The notes beneath the pieces are model-generated. The model had not been told where the DNA came from. It did no database searches and saw only the letters and a list, made by a program, of their open reading frames with translations. A stretch of DNA of 64,000 nt, taken from NCBI RefSeq assembly GCF_958298935.1, contig NC_084921.1:42689001-42753000 (forward strand). The letters run 5' to 3'. Each line of letters starts with the position of its first letter. The stretch's first letter is position 1. Source of the stretch: Phragmites australis (lineage: Eukaryota; Streptophyta; Magnoliopsida; Poales; Poaceae). A program made the position numbers and the translations under genes. Shown piece by piece: positions 1-16,400 of this stretch.

Positions 1-783
1 AATCCTGGTTGCACACCTCGGAAGTGTGTAAGTGTTTGATCAACATGGGCAAAAAGGAGGACACATCTTGTGGGTAAAGTGTACGACCTCTGCAGAGTGA
101 AAACTGATATATCAGTCGTGCTCATGGTCATGAGCGGCATGGACTCCTCACATGATTAGTCGGGTGTTTCTCGGGTTGGTTTTGGGTTGGATGGGGTGGA
201 TCACAGTGGTGAGAACTGTGATTCCATTTAGCTTTGTTTAGAGGTGGTTGGAACCTCGGTTATGGAGCAAGGTGGTTGGAACCTTGGCTCTTGTCTTAGA
301 GAAATCATTCATATAGAAGTAGTTTGCCTTTATAACTGTTTTACTAATAAAATAGCGTTTATGCCAACAAACCTTTGAGTTATGCCTATCTTGACTTTTG
401 GCCCACATGTCATAATTTTCCCACACTTGCTGAGTATTCTATATACTCACGCTTGCTCTCTCCTCTATAATCTTGTTGCTGCTCAGAAGGTGAAGACTAT
501 GAGGACTTCCCAGAAGATGGAGCTGAGTTCTAGGCAGACGGCTTTTCGGTCGACTACGTGTGGAGTTGGGCATCGTGCTAAGCTTATTTTCCGCTGCTTT
601 GTAATCTTCTTTTAGACCCTTGGGTTATTGATGTAATAAAGTACATTGTAATAATGGATATTGTGTCTGCTACTCACTTATGGTGTCACTACGTGTATGT
701 AACTTAATCCTGGCATACATGTAGTTTACATTCAGTTTGGTCTTAAAATTGGGTGTGATAATTTCCGCACCATTGAGGACATC
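1..783 (+). repeat. Diverged grass LTR-retroelement-like repeat, no gene
   Basis: No convincing coding sequence. The stretch reads like the 3' part of a grass LTR-type repeat: a run around 480-650 (GAAG-rich, then a T-rich and AATAAA-like tract) is followed by an end at about 737-760 with the text GGTCTTAAAATTGGGTGTGA, which resembles the 3' ends of many grass retroelements. A related, more diverged segment occurs at about 31190-31330. The family assignment is from memory of such repeats, so confidence is low. Confidence 0.35.
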
Positions 784-2400
784 TTGGGCGACGCCACGCC
801 ACGTGGGCAGGTGGCCCGAGAACACGATGAGCACGAGATGCACTTGGTGAGTGCAAAGAAGTCAACCACCTTCGTCAAGGATAAGTGTGAGCTGTGCTGG
901 CATCACGCGATTGTGGAGGAGATGTGGTCGATCGAGGACAATGAGACGTGGGAGCTTGTTGATCCGCCGATTGGACGCCGACCAATCAAGTTGAAGTGGG
1001 TGTTCAAGGCGAAGCGCAATGAGAACGATGAGCTCTTAAAGCACAGGGCGTGACTCGTGGTGAAAGGCTACGTTTAACGTGAGGGTGTCGACTTTGAAGA
1101 ATTGTTCACACTCGTCACACGGATGGAATCGGTACACGCAGTATTGGCACGAGCGGCGCACGAGGACTGGTATGTCCACCACATGGATGTGAAGTTCACA
1201 TTCCTGAATGGGGAGCTCGCTGAGGAGGTATACGTGCAACAGCCACCAGATTTCATTGTTGAGCATCAAGAACACAAGGTGTCACGGCTGCGAAAGGTAT
1301 TGTATGGGCTACGTCAGGCACCTCGTGCCTGGAACACCAAGCTGGATGCAAGCCTTGTCTCACTGGGCTTCATTAAGTGTGCTAACAAGCATGCTCTATA
1401 CACATGTCATGCAGGACTGGATCTATTGATCGTCGACGTGTACGTTGATGATTTGATCATCACTGGGTCAAGTCATGGTAACATTGATAAGTTCAAGCAC
1501 GAGATGACATTAATGTTCCACATGAGTTACCTTAGGCTGCTCACTTACTACCTCAGGATTGAGGTGAGTTAAGGTGAGGGTGGCGTCACGCTCTGCCAGA
1601 GCGCTTATGCAAGTAAGCTCTTGGAGAGGAGCAGAATGGAGGGATGAAACCCCTGCCTTACATCGATGGAGGAGCGGTTGAAGCTCTCCAAGGCGAGCAC
1701 AATACCACTAGTTGACGCGACACACTACTAGAGCATCGTTGGTGGACTGCACTATCTGGTGCACACACGGTCGGACATCACGTTCGCCATGGGGTATGTC
1801 AGTTGGTACATGGAGGATCTGCGGGAAGATCACTATACAACAATCAAGCATCTCCTCCGCTACATGGCTGGTACTCACAGCTACGACGTTGTTTATAAGA
1901 AGGATGAAGGAGCCACACTAGCGCTGACATGGTACAACAATAGTGACATGGCGGGCGACCTTGATGGCCAAAAGAGCACGATCGACATTCTCTTCCTCCT
2001 CGGCCAAAGTCCCATCTTCTGGCAATCACAAAAGTAGAAAGTGGTCGTACTCTCCACATGTGAAGCAGAGTACATAGCTACGGTTATGGCGGCTTGCCAG
2101 GGAGTTTGGCTTGCTCGGTTGCTGCACGAGCCCACCACCAAAGAACTCCGAGCACCGACATTGATGGTGGATAACAAGTCTGCCATCTCACTCAACAAGA
2201 ATCTAGTCCTTCACGACATGAGCAAGCATATTGACACAAGTTATCACTTCATACATGATTGTGTCGATGGAGGATAGATCGACCTCGAATTTGCGGAAAT
2301 CGGACGGCAACTTGCGGACATCCTTACAAAACCACTCGATCGCGTTTGGTTCCAGAGCTTCGTGCAAGGATTGGCGTAGTCAAAATCAAGAAGGCGCAAT
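784..2400 (+). pseudogene. Degenerate Ty1/copia pol (reverse transcriptase and RNase H)
   Basis: Remnant of a Ty1/copia polyprotein broken into several frames. The segment at 784-1053 carries the start of the reverse transcriptase (WELVDPP, then IKLKWVFKAK). The frame is broken by stops at about 1051 and 1076, and the region resumes at 1102-1572 with FLNGELAEEVYV, LYGLRQAPRAWN and the catalytic YVDD box near 1440-1452. RNase H follows at about 1750-2380, with STCEAEYIA near 2055-2080 and a final ADILTKPL near 2308-2332. Several internal stops (for example near 1570 and 2036) show it is dead. Gag, protease and integrase are missing, so the element is 5'-truncated. The plus orientation places its 3' LTR directly upstream of the malic-enzyme gene. 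Confidence 0.9.
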
Positions 2401-2416
2401 AAGATTAGGGGGAGTT

Positions 2417-2719
2417 TGTTGGAAAATAACTTGTTGCTGTCATTTTTTTTTTTGTGTTTGAGTCAAAGTGAATGTTTTCATGCATGTATGAGACGTACAT
2501 GATAGATATACGATTAAGATATGGCACAAGACGTGTGTCGTGTTAGTACGACTTTCGTGTCCCATATTAGATGTGATATGCGACACAGTACAAGTTACGG
2601 AGCATGAGTGCATGTAAAAATCTAGATGCAGGAATTCGAGTTTATAAATAAGAGAAAAAGAAAATAAAAAATCATAGTGATTAAATGACACAAATATCTC
2701 TTACGTGTTCCCGCGATCA
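2417..2719 (+). repeat. 3' LTR of the Ty1/copia remnant (right end approximate)
   Basis: A purine-rich tract (TTAGGGGGAG, about 2405-2414) follows the end of the copia RNase H and is directly followed by TGTTGGAAAATAA, a typical copia LTR start, at 2417. A TATA-like TATAAATA lies at 2643-2650. No second LTR copy is present for comparison, so the right end is a guess: the last CA in a plausible context is near 2718-2719, before GC content rises into the malic-enzyme leader. Confidence 0.6.
2643..2650 (+). promoter_or_regulatory. TATA-like box inside the copia LTR, 383 bp upstream of the malic-enzyme ATG
   Basis: TATAAATA followed by a purine-rich tract. It lies within the presumed LTR, at a position suited to an LTR promoter, and is the best TATA-like match I see between the retroelement and the NADP-malic enzyme start at 3033. 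Whether the gene uses it cannot be decided from sequence. Confidence 0.35.
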
Positions 2720-3032
2720 GCTTGTGTGAGCTGTCGCTGGCGGTTGTTAAACGATGGTGTGAGTACTCGCGAGTGTTCCAGAGCGCGTCGTGGCGCCACC
2801 TCTCCTGCGACGTGTCCGCGGACAGGGGCATAGCCGACTCGCCGTCACCCATGGCCGACGTGTCCGCAGTGCTGCTGCAGCGCTCCTCCTCGCGCGCCCA
2901 AGAGTATTTCGGCTCCAACGCACAGCGGCTCGCACAGTTCCACTGCATTCGGAGAGGCGTGCGTCGTGGTGGTGGTGGTGGTGGAGCTGCAGCGGCATCA
3001 GCGGGAGGAGAGGCGCGAGAGGGCTGCACGGT

Positions 3033-7128
<4,096 letters not shown>

Positions 7129-7287
7129 AGAGCGATAGCCCTGACATTGGATGAATCATGTACAACTTCACTTGAGGAGAGGAGACCTGGTGTTCATGTC
7201 TTTCCTGTAATCGTCGTGTAAAACGTGTGGTAAAGTTTGCTATTGGGGAGCTGATACTGCTTCTTTTGTATTTCCCTATTGTCGTGC

Positions 7288-7293
7288 AATAAA
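7288..7293 (+). terminator. AATAAA polyadenylation signal of the malic-enzyme gene
   Basis: AATAAA lies 160 bp after the malic-enzyme stop codon, in a T-rich and GT-rich context typical of a plant 3' end. The stretch from here to 7548 holds nothing else I can identify. Confidence 0.55.
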
Positions 7294-7548
7294 GTTCATG
7301 TGGGTGTAACCGTGTAAGTAAAACATATTGCTACGTAGTATGCGTGACATACTTGCATAGATAATTCAGTTTCGCATAAGGCATAATTCAGTGTTTCATA
7401 AATAGAAGTGTATCACCGTTCTCCAATGCAAGTTTTGCGGTTCTTTCGTACAATATCTACTGGGAGTCCTGGACGACGTTTGGTTCACTTATTCACTCTT
7501 GAAGTCTCGATGGATACATGGACAATAGTGACACCATTCAACTTCAAG

Positions 7549-7563
7549 AATTGTAAGAGTTAT
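7549..7563. repeat. Target-site duplication of the L1 LINE (left copy)
   Basis: AATTGTAAGAGTTAT here is repeated exactly at 24122-24136. The two copies bracket the minus-strand LINE and its nested insertions. Confidence 0.92.
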
Positions 7564-7578
7564 TTTTTTAAAAAAAAC

Positions 7579-8306
7579 TTAGGGCAGGAGCTTTGCCATT
7601 CAATTGAGATTAGAAGAAGAAGAGTACAAAAAGTTTCAAAAGACAAATAGGCCTAGAACATGCCGCAACATCACGAAGAAAAAACTATTAGAGGAGGAGC
7701 CAAAAACAGATGTAGACCTAGCAGAACACTACAAGGCGACAAAATCACGAGCTCTTTCCATTGATCAATCTCCTGCGTGGCTTGGTAGGCCACCTCACGT
7801 GCAGTATTGGAATTTGCTTAGAAGATCTTTCTGTTTCGCTTTTTTCATATGTTCCATACTGTTTATATGATGGTTCTATTACATTTTTTTTCTTTCGTTA
7901 GAACTGTCTCGTTGTATTAGACCAGCATTCATGTATGCTCGTGTAAGAGATCATATTGATGTTTTATACATAGTACAGGTTGTGCCATGTGAGGATGAGA
8001 TCCCACACCTCCTGGGCAAATGGGCAAAGTAGGCACATAGGAAAGCTTGATTCCTGCACATAGTTGCACAGGGTGCGGGTTTGTTGATGTGGCCATCCAC
8101 GTTTGGCAAGGTTGTCAGTAGTGAGGATCTTGTCTTGAATTATTGTCTAGGTGAAGAATTTGTACTTATTTTCTGTCTTCGCTCTCCAAATGAGACTCAT
8201 GTTACAAGGAGAGTAGCATCCTATAAATTGGGTAAGATAGGCATATTTGATGTGTATTGATCGACTCTTGTCCATCTCTAGACACGGAATATGTGACATC
8301 CGATAA
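7579..8306 (-). pseudogene. LINE ORF2 C-terminus (zf-RVT region) and 3' tail
   Basis: Read on the minus strand, 8290-7985 encodes a broken but recognisable zf-RVT-type end of an L1 ORF2: SLIWRAKTENKYKFFT, then ILTTDNLAKRGWPHQ and the Cys-rich CNYVQE...CLLCPFAQEVWDL. From 7985 to 7579 is the 3' tail. A plus-strand open frame at 7604-7870 is only the complement of this tail. Confidence 0.85.
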
Positions 8307-8311
8307 GAGTT

Positions 8312-9752
8312 TGTATGACCGAGATATGTGACTAGAGAGAGGTGAATAAGCGTATTATAATTTTTTTGCAAAATAGATGACCTACTTCTTGTCACCCAAT
8401 GCTCCTAAAAAACGTATAAATAGAAGCATAAATTTTAGAGAGGCAAAGTGAAAAAGAAAGTTCCAAGGCAACATGACGTCACAGATGGAATATGGACTAT
8501 AGACTTTATTCAAGACCATTTCATGTGTCTTTGTGCACAAAAACTTGAAACTTGAATGAATAACAAAGTAAAAAGACAGTCACCGAAAGAAGCAACTCTC
8601 CAAATTGATGTTTTAGAGGCAATGAGATTCAAGACCCTCTTAAATACATGAATATATAAACATTTATGCCTTTAGCAATAAGAAGAATAACTTTCTAAGG
8701 TTGAAAAATCGTAGCTCAAAGGTAAAAACAAAAATCAACAAGAAAATCATAATAAAAAAGGAAAACTTGAAAACTTGCAAGGGAAACAATAGAGAGACTA
8801 GAAGGAGGGAAATTCAAGCATATGTAAAAACATAAATTTCATTACTCAAAGAGGTCAGCCCTATTTTAAACGGATTATAAGAATTTTTCTCTAAAAATTC
8901 TCACATATTACATAGACTAAGCACTCATCTTTCTCTCCTCTAAAACCTAGCACTAGGCTCTCGAATGGGTGGCAAAAGAGGCTCAAGTAGCTGATTTAAA
9001 CTTTTCTATAGCTCTACCTCTCTATTTATAGTCCTAAAAAACTTAACTCCTAAGTTTCCTAACTTATTACCAAAATACCCCTTTCTTATAGTACACTCCT
9101 ACATACCATCGAGAGCATTTTAGTCTATTTCTTACTCGGTCCATCGAACGGTTGCGACGTCTTCATGACTTAGCTTTGCCTCGACGCAAGTTTTACGATT
9201 GTGCCACATAATCCTTCAATCCTCCCACGATTTTGAGGCCCAACCGTAAAATTCTCTACACACTTCTTAAAGCGTGACTCGTCACTTGCTTACACCTTAT
9301 GCAAGCGCTCTGATATCAACATGTGTACTCTGTCTTGCGATCCTGACCACCGGCAAGTCTCTCTCTCTCTTGATCCCTCAGGCCGCCTTGTCACTTACAC
9401 ATGCATCCCTTTTGCTTGACTTTTTTAACACGCCATCTTCATCATCTATTTCATACTTTGCTTGACCTCCATGTGTACAGCTAGGATCACCCTTAACTCC
9501 ACCTGACCTCCTTGATTGTTTGGCAGCAAGCACCCACTTAGCCCCTATCGTCTGTTGTCAACCGCTAAGTTGCATTTGTCACCTGCACACCATGAGACAA
9601 GCAAACATATTTTTCTAACTCCAACTCCAGTTAGTCCATAATCAAAATGCTCAAACCAAGCTCAAGCAATCCAAAACTTGACAAACCAAATTGACAGTCT
9701 TATCAATCACTCATCACATATAAATCAAGGCATATTTCAACTTAGTTTCTCA
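8312..9752 (-). mobile_element. Solo LTR (SIRE/Maximus-like family), TSD GAGTT
   Basis: Plus-strand ends are TGTATGACC (8312) and TTTCTCA (9752), flanked by exact 5-bp GAGTT copies at 8307-8311 and 9753-9757. Removing it rejoins the LINE ORF2 coding sequence. The left end contains the CTAGAGAGAGGTGAATAAGCG-type text seen, with variants, at 30786 (reverse), 43860 and 54539, so all four belong to related long-LTR elements. No internal region is present, which is the result of LTR-LTR recombination. Length 1441 bp. Confidence 0.85.
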
Positions 9753-9757
9753 GAGTT

Positions 9758-10122
9758 GGACCTCCTGTAACTGAGCCCAGAGTGTTACAAATTCTTGAAT
9801 CTGAATCGTATTGGTGATTTTTCCTCGAATGGCTTTAATCCAGTTGTTATTGGTTAGTTCTTTACTCACTATCCTATTTTTCCACCTTGATATTTCATAC
9901 AAACTTGGTGCGATAACTTTTGGTGCTTCTCCTTCAAACCAGCGACTATGCCAAAAACTTGCCTTGTCTCCATATCCTAAAATTACAGTAGTGCATATTG
10001 TGAATGACGGTTTGTCGGCCTTATCGCAGGGGGTGTCCATGCCGATCCAACCCTTGTGAGGGGCAGTCCATTCATACCACAACCATTTGAGCCTCAAAGC
10101 CCTACTAAACTTCTCCAAATCC
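9758..10122 (-). pseudogene. LINE ORF2 segment between the two insertions
   Basis: Minus-strand open frame with DLEKFSRALRLKWLWYEW, then GWIGMDTPCD, FWHSRWFEGEAPKVIAPSLY and LWAQLQEVQL, the conserved stretch between reverse transcriptase and zf-RVT in grass L1 elements. It is continuous with GGLGVL at about 17900 once the gypsy element is removed, and with the zf-RVT part once the solo LTR is removed. Confidence 0.9.
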
Positions 10123-10127
10123 AGTAC

Positions 10128-11045
10128 TGATGAGGACATCCCTCCTACGGATGCAAACGAAACTCCTCAAGTTGCTGTGCAAGGTCCAATTACTCGCGCT
10201 CGTGCTCGACTCTTAAATTTACAGGTGAACTCGTTCCTAAGCAATTCTTTTTGTGAGTTTGAGAATAAATTGCTACCTAATGATTTAATTGTACTTAGGA
10301 ACACATGAGAGGACCAGCAAGGGCGTGGAGAAGGCCTTCGAGGCGTGGAGGGCCAGCGCGGACGTCCGGTTCAAGATGGAGGCCCAAACCGATTCGATTT
10401 CGTTTCTGTTTCGGACTCCAGAAACAGCCCGCACTAAAACGGACGCCCAGGTTGCATACGGAGTCGGATTTGGGCGTACTATATATGGATGGAAAGATAA
10501 TTTCAAGACTCTTCCAATGGCACCAGTATCAGGCTCAAATTCATCTGGGGTTAACGGGAATCGTCCGAACAAGTTGACGTCCAGAATCTGTCTCGGCGAT
10601 GCGACGTCGTATTTTGGTCTTTGGGCCTTGTATCGTGTTGGAGCCCAATAGGGGCGCGTCCAGAGGGTCTTGCGCGACCCTAGAGTCTCCATAAACAGCC
10701 GTCGTGCCGTCGTTTAGGGCGGGTTTTGCTTAAGTTAATCTGTCAAGAACAGTTCGCTGCTAGATCGGTTTGTGAGACCCCAACTTGTGAGCTTAATCAA
10801 TTCATCTGCAATTTTCCAGATTGTGTTCTTCTTGGTTCTTGCTTGTGTCTTCGATTCGCAGGCAAGGATTAGCCTTCGTGGCGAGGTCAATCGCGCAGCG
10901 CACGGTTGATAACCCGAGGAGAAGTGGTGCTGCGATTGCGGGGTTCGAATCTTATTGATTGGAAGCCGGATCGTTTGTGTCAAATCTCCACCAAATCGAT
11001 AGTTATCCCCACCTGACGGAAGATCGGGACCCCCTGTTCCCATCA
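10128..11045 (+). repeat. 5' LTR of the gypsy element
   Basis: 918 bp, starting TGATGAGGAC and ending CCCATCA. Compared by eye with the 3' LTR it shows 11 substitutions, nine of them transitions, and has 3 bp more near 10820 (CAGATTGTG against CATGTG). CATAAACAG near 10690 could be a weak TATA region. Confidence 0.95.
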
Positions 11046-11047
11046 AG

Positions 11048-11066
11048 TGGTAATCAGAGACTCAGG
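11048..11066 (+). other. Primer binding site, initiator tRNA-Met type
   Basis: TGGTAATCAGAGACTCAGG begins two bases after the 5' LTR. It matches the usual plant initiator-Met primer site (TGGTATCAGAGC...) with small changes. Confidence 0.8.
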
Positions 11067-12364
11067 TTATAGTCAGGCTTACCCTAGTTCGCGTGTGTTT
11101 CTGTCTTTCGTCCCATAGTCCACAAAAACAAAAAATTTAGGTTCTAGTTTACCCGTCCTACAACCGTGTTTAGCCTTTGCATAGTCACTTTCAGAGTCCG
11201 TAGTGTTGAGTTTATGTCCTAGTCGTGTCTTTGTTGCTGGTTTAGTGCGTGTTTTAGTTCAATTGTGTTTCCCCTTTGCAACCCTAGCCGCCACCTCCAC
11301 AGCTCATAGCCGCGCAATTTTTTGATCGTCGTTTTCCTACCATATTTGTTTGATCCGGTGCTAGGGTTCATCAATTCCACCAGTTTCCACCATCATATAC
11401 ACCTACCCAGATCACCACGCCACTCCAGACCAGTGTCCATATATCCGCTGCCACCGTATCACCCCCCACCGCCAAGCCGATTGTGTTTTTCCCCATCTGA
11501 AAATCATAATCGGAAGCCCTAATTTCAAACGGCCATAACTCCCTCATACGGACTCCGAATCAGGAATTTTTTGATTCTACGGACATCTACACGAAATTTC
11601 CCATCCACTGGCCACCGGCTTTGCCGGTTTTGACGATTTTAGAATCCCCAAATTCGTCTCAGAAAATTGTCTGTTCGAGCTTCGAAGTTTTGGCACGCTT
11701 TTTAAAGATTTTGCAGAAATTTCCTAGGCCACATCTTAAGTCTGATTGAGCTGAAACTTTGTGTGGTTCCTTTTCCAGTGTGCCTATTGGAGAAAAAAAT
11801 ATCAAAAAAATAAAAGAAAAAAGTGAAAGATTTTGATTCCTACTAGTGCTTGGCTGTCACGATAGCGTCCATTGAGCTCGATTCCAGAGAGGCTGTTTTG
11901 CTGAATTGTGCTGGTTTTTGCCTAGTCCGTGAGTTGCTGTTGTTTCTCCTATCCATACTCGAGCCTTCCTTGTTAGCACTCCTGTTCTAGGACACGTATA
12001 GGCCAGCAACTAGGACAAGTGTACTTTGGACCTTTATTCAGCATTGCTATCTGTTATTGAATTGTGTTCCACTCACATACATTTTTTTTGTGTGCCCTCC
12101 GAGCTCCACATATCATCTTCTGATCAATACAGTTTTGACCTTGCAATCGCGGTTTCACTCCTTCTCGGTAAGTATCACGAACCAGCCTCCGATTGTACCG
12201 TCCTCTGTATTGTGTTTTTCGTAAGATACTTGTAAGCGCTCAGTAAGACGCATTAGAGTGTGTGCCTTTTCCCACCAAAGAGAGCGTAGTCGGATTACCA
12301 GAGAGAGCATAGTTGGATTATTAGGGATAACCTTCACTGTTTGTTCCTGTTTTTGGTGTTTACA
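11067..12364 (+). other. Untranslated leader of the gypsy element
   Basis: About 1.3 kb between primer site and gag ATG with no long coding frame. It includes a short tandem duplication near 12278-12322 (two copies of an about 23-bp unit, AGAGAGCGTAGTCGGATTA and a variant) just before gag. Confidence 0.7.
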
Positions 12365-13434
12365 ATGGCAGGAGATGATATGAAGATTCCCACAGATTTC
12401 AACGAATGTGTCAGTCGCGAAGAGCTAGAAGCTGCTCGGCAGCTTATGGAGGAAAAGATGGAGGAAACGGTCTGCAAGTCTGTCCATGACGCGCTTATTG
12501 CGATGCAGCTTGGCACCATGCTGGAGCGGGTGGACAGACGGGTGTCCGAGCTCACTGATAGAATTGCTGCATTGGAGACACGTCCACCTCCACACCCACA
12601 GAACACCGGTCCACGCTTTCCAGATGACGCGGTGTTTGATGCCAACGGTAATTACGTTGAAGCAGCTACCAAGGAAGCACGCCTACGACGTCGTCTCCGC
12701 ACCAACACAGAAGGTATGGGTGGTGCTCACCATCAGCATGGTAATAATAATCGTGTACCCGATGATCCTTATGCTAAGATTAAATTCACAATACCATCTT
12801 TTTCGGGTCATTATGATGCTGAGGGATATCTGGATTGGGAGATGACAGTAGAGCAGAAGTTTTGTTCCCACCTTGTGCCTGAGCAACATAGAGTTAGACA
12901 AGCCACTAGTGAGTTTAAAGATTTTGCTATCATTTGGTGGACGGGCTTAGCTGCAGATGGTGCTTTACCTACCACGTGGGAAGAACTTAAGGTGGCTATG
13001 CGTGATAGATTTGTTCCCCCATCTTATCATAGAGACTTGCGTAAGAAATTGATGCGTTTAGAGCAAGGGGATAAATCTGTGCAGGATTATTATGGTGACC
13101 TTCAAAAGGGGTTGATGCGTTGTAGCATCGTGGAGGGGAATGAGGATTCCATTTGTCGTTTTTACTCGGGATTGAGGCGTGAAATTCAGGACATAGTTGA
13201 TTTTAAGGAATTTAACTCTGTCGGCCAGTTGTTCCAGTTTGCTATGCTTGCAGAGAAGGAATTGCAGGGACGCCAACAGTATAAACCCGGAGTAATTTTG
13301 GCGCTTCCTATGCGCCAAAGACGACTACATCAGCACCTCCTTCGAGTGCCCGCGTACCACCACTACCACCACCAGCGAGCACGTGACCTTCAGCCTCGTC
13401 TCCATCTTGCCCTCAGGCCGCTGGTAAGCCTTCT
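12365..13434 (+). pseudogene. gag: gag of the gypsy element, frameshifted at its 3' end
   Basis: ATG at 12365 (MAGDDMKIPTDF) opens a capsid-type frame: an N-terminal coiled region with acidic and Arg-rich stretches, then the retrotransposon gag core (YLDWEMTVEQKF, FKDFAIIWW, LPTTWEELKVAMRDRFVP, RLEQGDKSVQDYY). After QQYKPG, at about 13292, the frame shifts by one base relative to the zinc knuckle and protease. In the downstream frame there is also a stop near 13382-13386. In an active relative gag and pol would be one open frame, so these are disabling lesions. I place the border at 13434 only because the next open frame begins there. Confidence 0.88.
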
Positions 13435-16400
13435 TTGCAGGTACCCGCCAAGAAATCAGATTCAGCGCCTTCCAGTGGTCGCACTTCGAGCATTCAGTGC
13501 CACCGCTGCCATGGGCTTGGCCACGTGAAGAAGGATTGCCCTAGCCAACGGGCGTACATTGCTATAGATGATGGCTACATTAGTGCTTCGGATGTTGATG
13601 AGGATGATGACACGAGTGCCGTTTCCGGCGATGACAACATGTATGATGCCAATGCTTTGGGTGGTGCTGCCACGGCGGGTTTCCGGAACATTATTGTGCA
13701 GCGTGTCCTTAGTACTCAGCTTGAGCAATCAGAGAGGCAGCAGCGCCATAATTTGTTCCAAACTTTCTTCGTCATCAACAATCGACGTGCCCGTGTTATA
13801 ATTGATGGAGGAAGCTGCAACAATTTGGTGAGTTTAGATTTGGTCAAGAAGCTTGGCTTGGCCACAAGACCACGGCCACACCCCTATCATATTCAGTGGT
13901 TTAATGATTCCGGCAAGGTTAAGGTAACACAAACAGTACGCGTGCATTTTTCCATTGGTATATATTCTGATTTTGCTGATTGTGATGTAGTACCTATGGA
14001 AGCATGCTCTCTTTTGTTGGGTCGACCTTGGGAATATGATAATGATGCACGTCACCATGGTAGAAGTAATAAATACACCTTCATGCATCAGGGAAAGAAA
14101 ATTACTTTGCTGCCTTTAACTCCTGCTGAAATTGTACAAGCTGAAAAGGATAGAGCTGAAAGTGCAAAAAATGAACCTCATGTTAAACCTGAAAATCAGC
14201 AAGCAATTAAATTGAAAGCCCCTGTCATGCTTGCAACAAAATCTGATCTTTCTGGACTTCATCATGATGATACTTGCTGCTATGCCTTGATTTGCAAAGA
14301 TGCTTTATTTTCCATTGATGATATTGCTAGCACTTTCCCTGCACCTGTGACTAACCTTTTGCAGGAGTTCAGAGATGTTTTCCCCTCTGAGATACCTCCA
14401 GGCATTCCTCCCATTCGCGGGATTGAGCATCAAATTGATTTGATTCCTGGAGCGAGCTTGCCCAACCGTGCTGCATATAGGGCCAACCCTGAGGAGACTA
14501 AGGAGATTCAGCGCCAAGTCCAAGACCTTTTGGACCGCGGGTATGTACGTGAGAGCCTTAGTCCTTGTTCTGTTCCTGTCATTTTGGTTCCAAAAAAAGA
14601 TGGCAGTTGGCGCATGTGTGTCGATTGTAGAGCCATTAACAACATCACCATCTGGTACCGTCATCCTATTCCTCGATTAGATGATATGCTTGATGAGTTA
14701 AGTGGTTCTAAGATTTTCTCTAAGGTTGATTTACGCAGTGGTTACCACCAAATTAGAATGAAATTGGGCGATGAATGGAAAACTGCCTTTAAAACCAAGT
14801 TCGGCTTGTATGAGTGGTTAGTCATGCCTTTTGGGTTAACTAATGCACCTAGTACTTTCATGCGTTTGATGAACGAGGTTTTACGCCCATTTATTGGCAA
14901 ATTTGTGGTGGTTTATTTTGATGATATCTTGATTTACAGCACATGTTTATCTGAACATCTTGATCATCTACGTGCTGTTTTTGATGCTTTGCGAGCCGCG
15001 CGCTTATTTGGTAACCTCGAGAAGTGCACCTTTTGTACCGAACGAGTCTCGTTTCTTGGCTATGTTGTGACTCCACAGGGCATTGAGGTGGATGAGGCCA
15101 AGGTGCATGCCATTCAGAGTTGGCCAACGCCTTCGACGGTGACACAAGTGCGGAGTTTCCTTGGACTTGCAGGATTTTATCGCCGTTTTGTGAAGGATTT
15201 CAGCACCATCGCTGCCCCTTTACATGAGCTGACCAAGAAGGGTGTTTCATTCCATTGGGGGCAGCCACAGGAGGATTCTTTTGCTCTTTTGAAAGACAAG
15301 CTTACTCACGCGCCGCTACTCCAACTTCCTGATTTTGGTAAGACTTTTGAGCTTGAATGCGATGCAAGTGGAGTCGGCATTGGTGCTGTTTTGATGCAAG
15401 GAAGTAAACCCGTTGCTTACTTTAGTGAGAAATTGCATGGGCCTGTTCTTAATTATTCCACGTATGATAAAGAATTGTATGCTCTCATTCATTCTTTAGA
15501 AACGTGGCAACATTATTTATGGCCTAAGAAATTTGTTATTCATTCGGATCATGAATCACTTAAACATCTTCGTTGCCAAACGAATCTGAATCGTAGACAT
15601 GCTAAGTGGGTGGAATTTCTTGAATCGTTTCCCTACATCATTAAACACAAGAAGGGGAATGATAATGTGATTGCGGATGCTTTGTCTCGACGCTATGCCA
15701 TGTTGTCTCAACTTGATTATCGTATTTTTGGACTTGAAACGATTAAGGGACAATATGCTCGAGATGATGATTTTAAAGATGTGCTTTTGAATTGCAAAGA
15801 GGGACGTACATGGAATAAATTTGTGCTTAATGATGGATACTTGTTTAGAGCTAACTGTCTATGCATTCCAGTTGGATCCGTTCGTCACTTGTTGTTGCAG
15901 GAAGCACATGGCGGTGGTTTGATGGGCCACTTTGGTGCTAAGAAGACGGAGGATGTGCTGTCCACACACTTCTTTTGGCCTAGGATGTGGCGTGATGTCG
16001 AGCGCTTTGTTTCTCGATGCACTACGTGTCAAAAGGCTAAGTCCCGATTGAATCCACAGGGTTTGTATATGCCTCTTCCTATTCCTTCGGTTTCGTGGGC
16101 TGATATTTCTATGGACTTTGTTTTGGGATTGCCTCGGACAAAGAGGGGGAGCGATAGTGTTTTTGTTGTGGTCGATCGCTTTTCTAAGATGGCACATTTT
16201 CTTCCTTGTCATAAAACGGATGATGCCGTGCATATTGCTAACCTCTTCTTCAAAGAGATTGTTCGCTTGCATGGTATGCCTTCTACTATTGTTTCAGATC
16301 ATGATGCAAAATTCTTGAGTCACTTTTGGCGTACGCTATGGAACAAATTGGGTACAAAGCTGCTGTTTTCTACAACATGTCATCCACAAACAGATGGTCA

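Noticed and set aside
2790..3032. An 81-residue Arg/Ala-rich N-terminal extension of the malic enzyme resembling a plastid transit peptide
   Set aside because: The upstream frame opens with GTG, not ATG, and has no in-frame ATG before 3033; the start at 3033 matches the cytosolic isoform layout.
7604..7870. Plus-strand open frame of 88 codons rich in Glu/Lys
   Set aside because: It is the complement of the LINE 3' tail, which ends in the grass-L1-like text and poly(A) bracketed by the 15-bp duplication.
10285..10692. Minus-strand frames of 135 codons, duplicated at 17138-17545
   Set aside because: Both lie in the two gypsy LTRs; they are shadows of LTR sequence and match no protein family.
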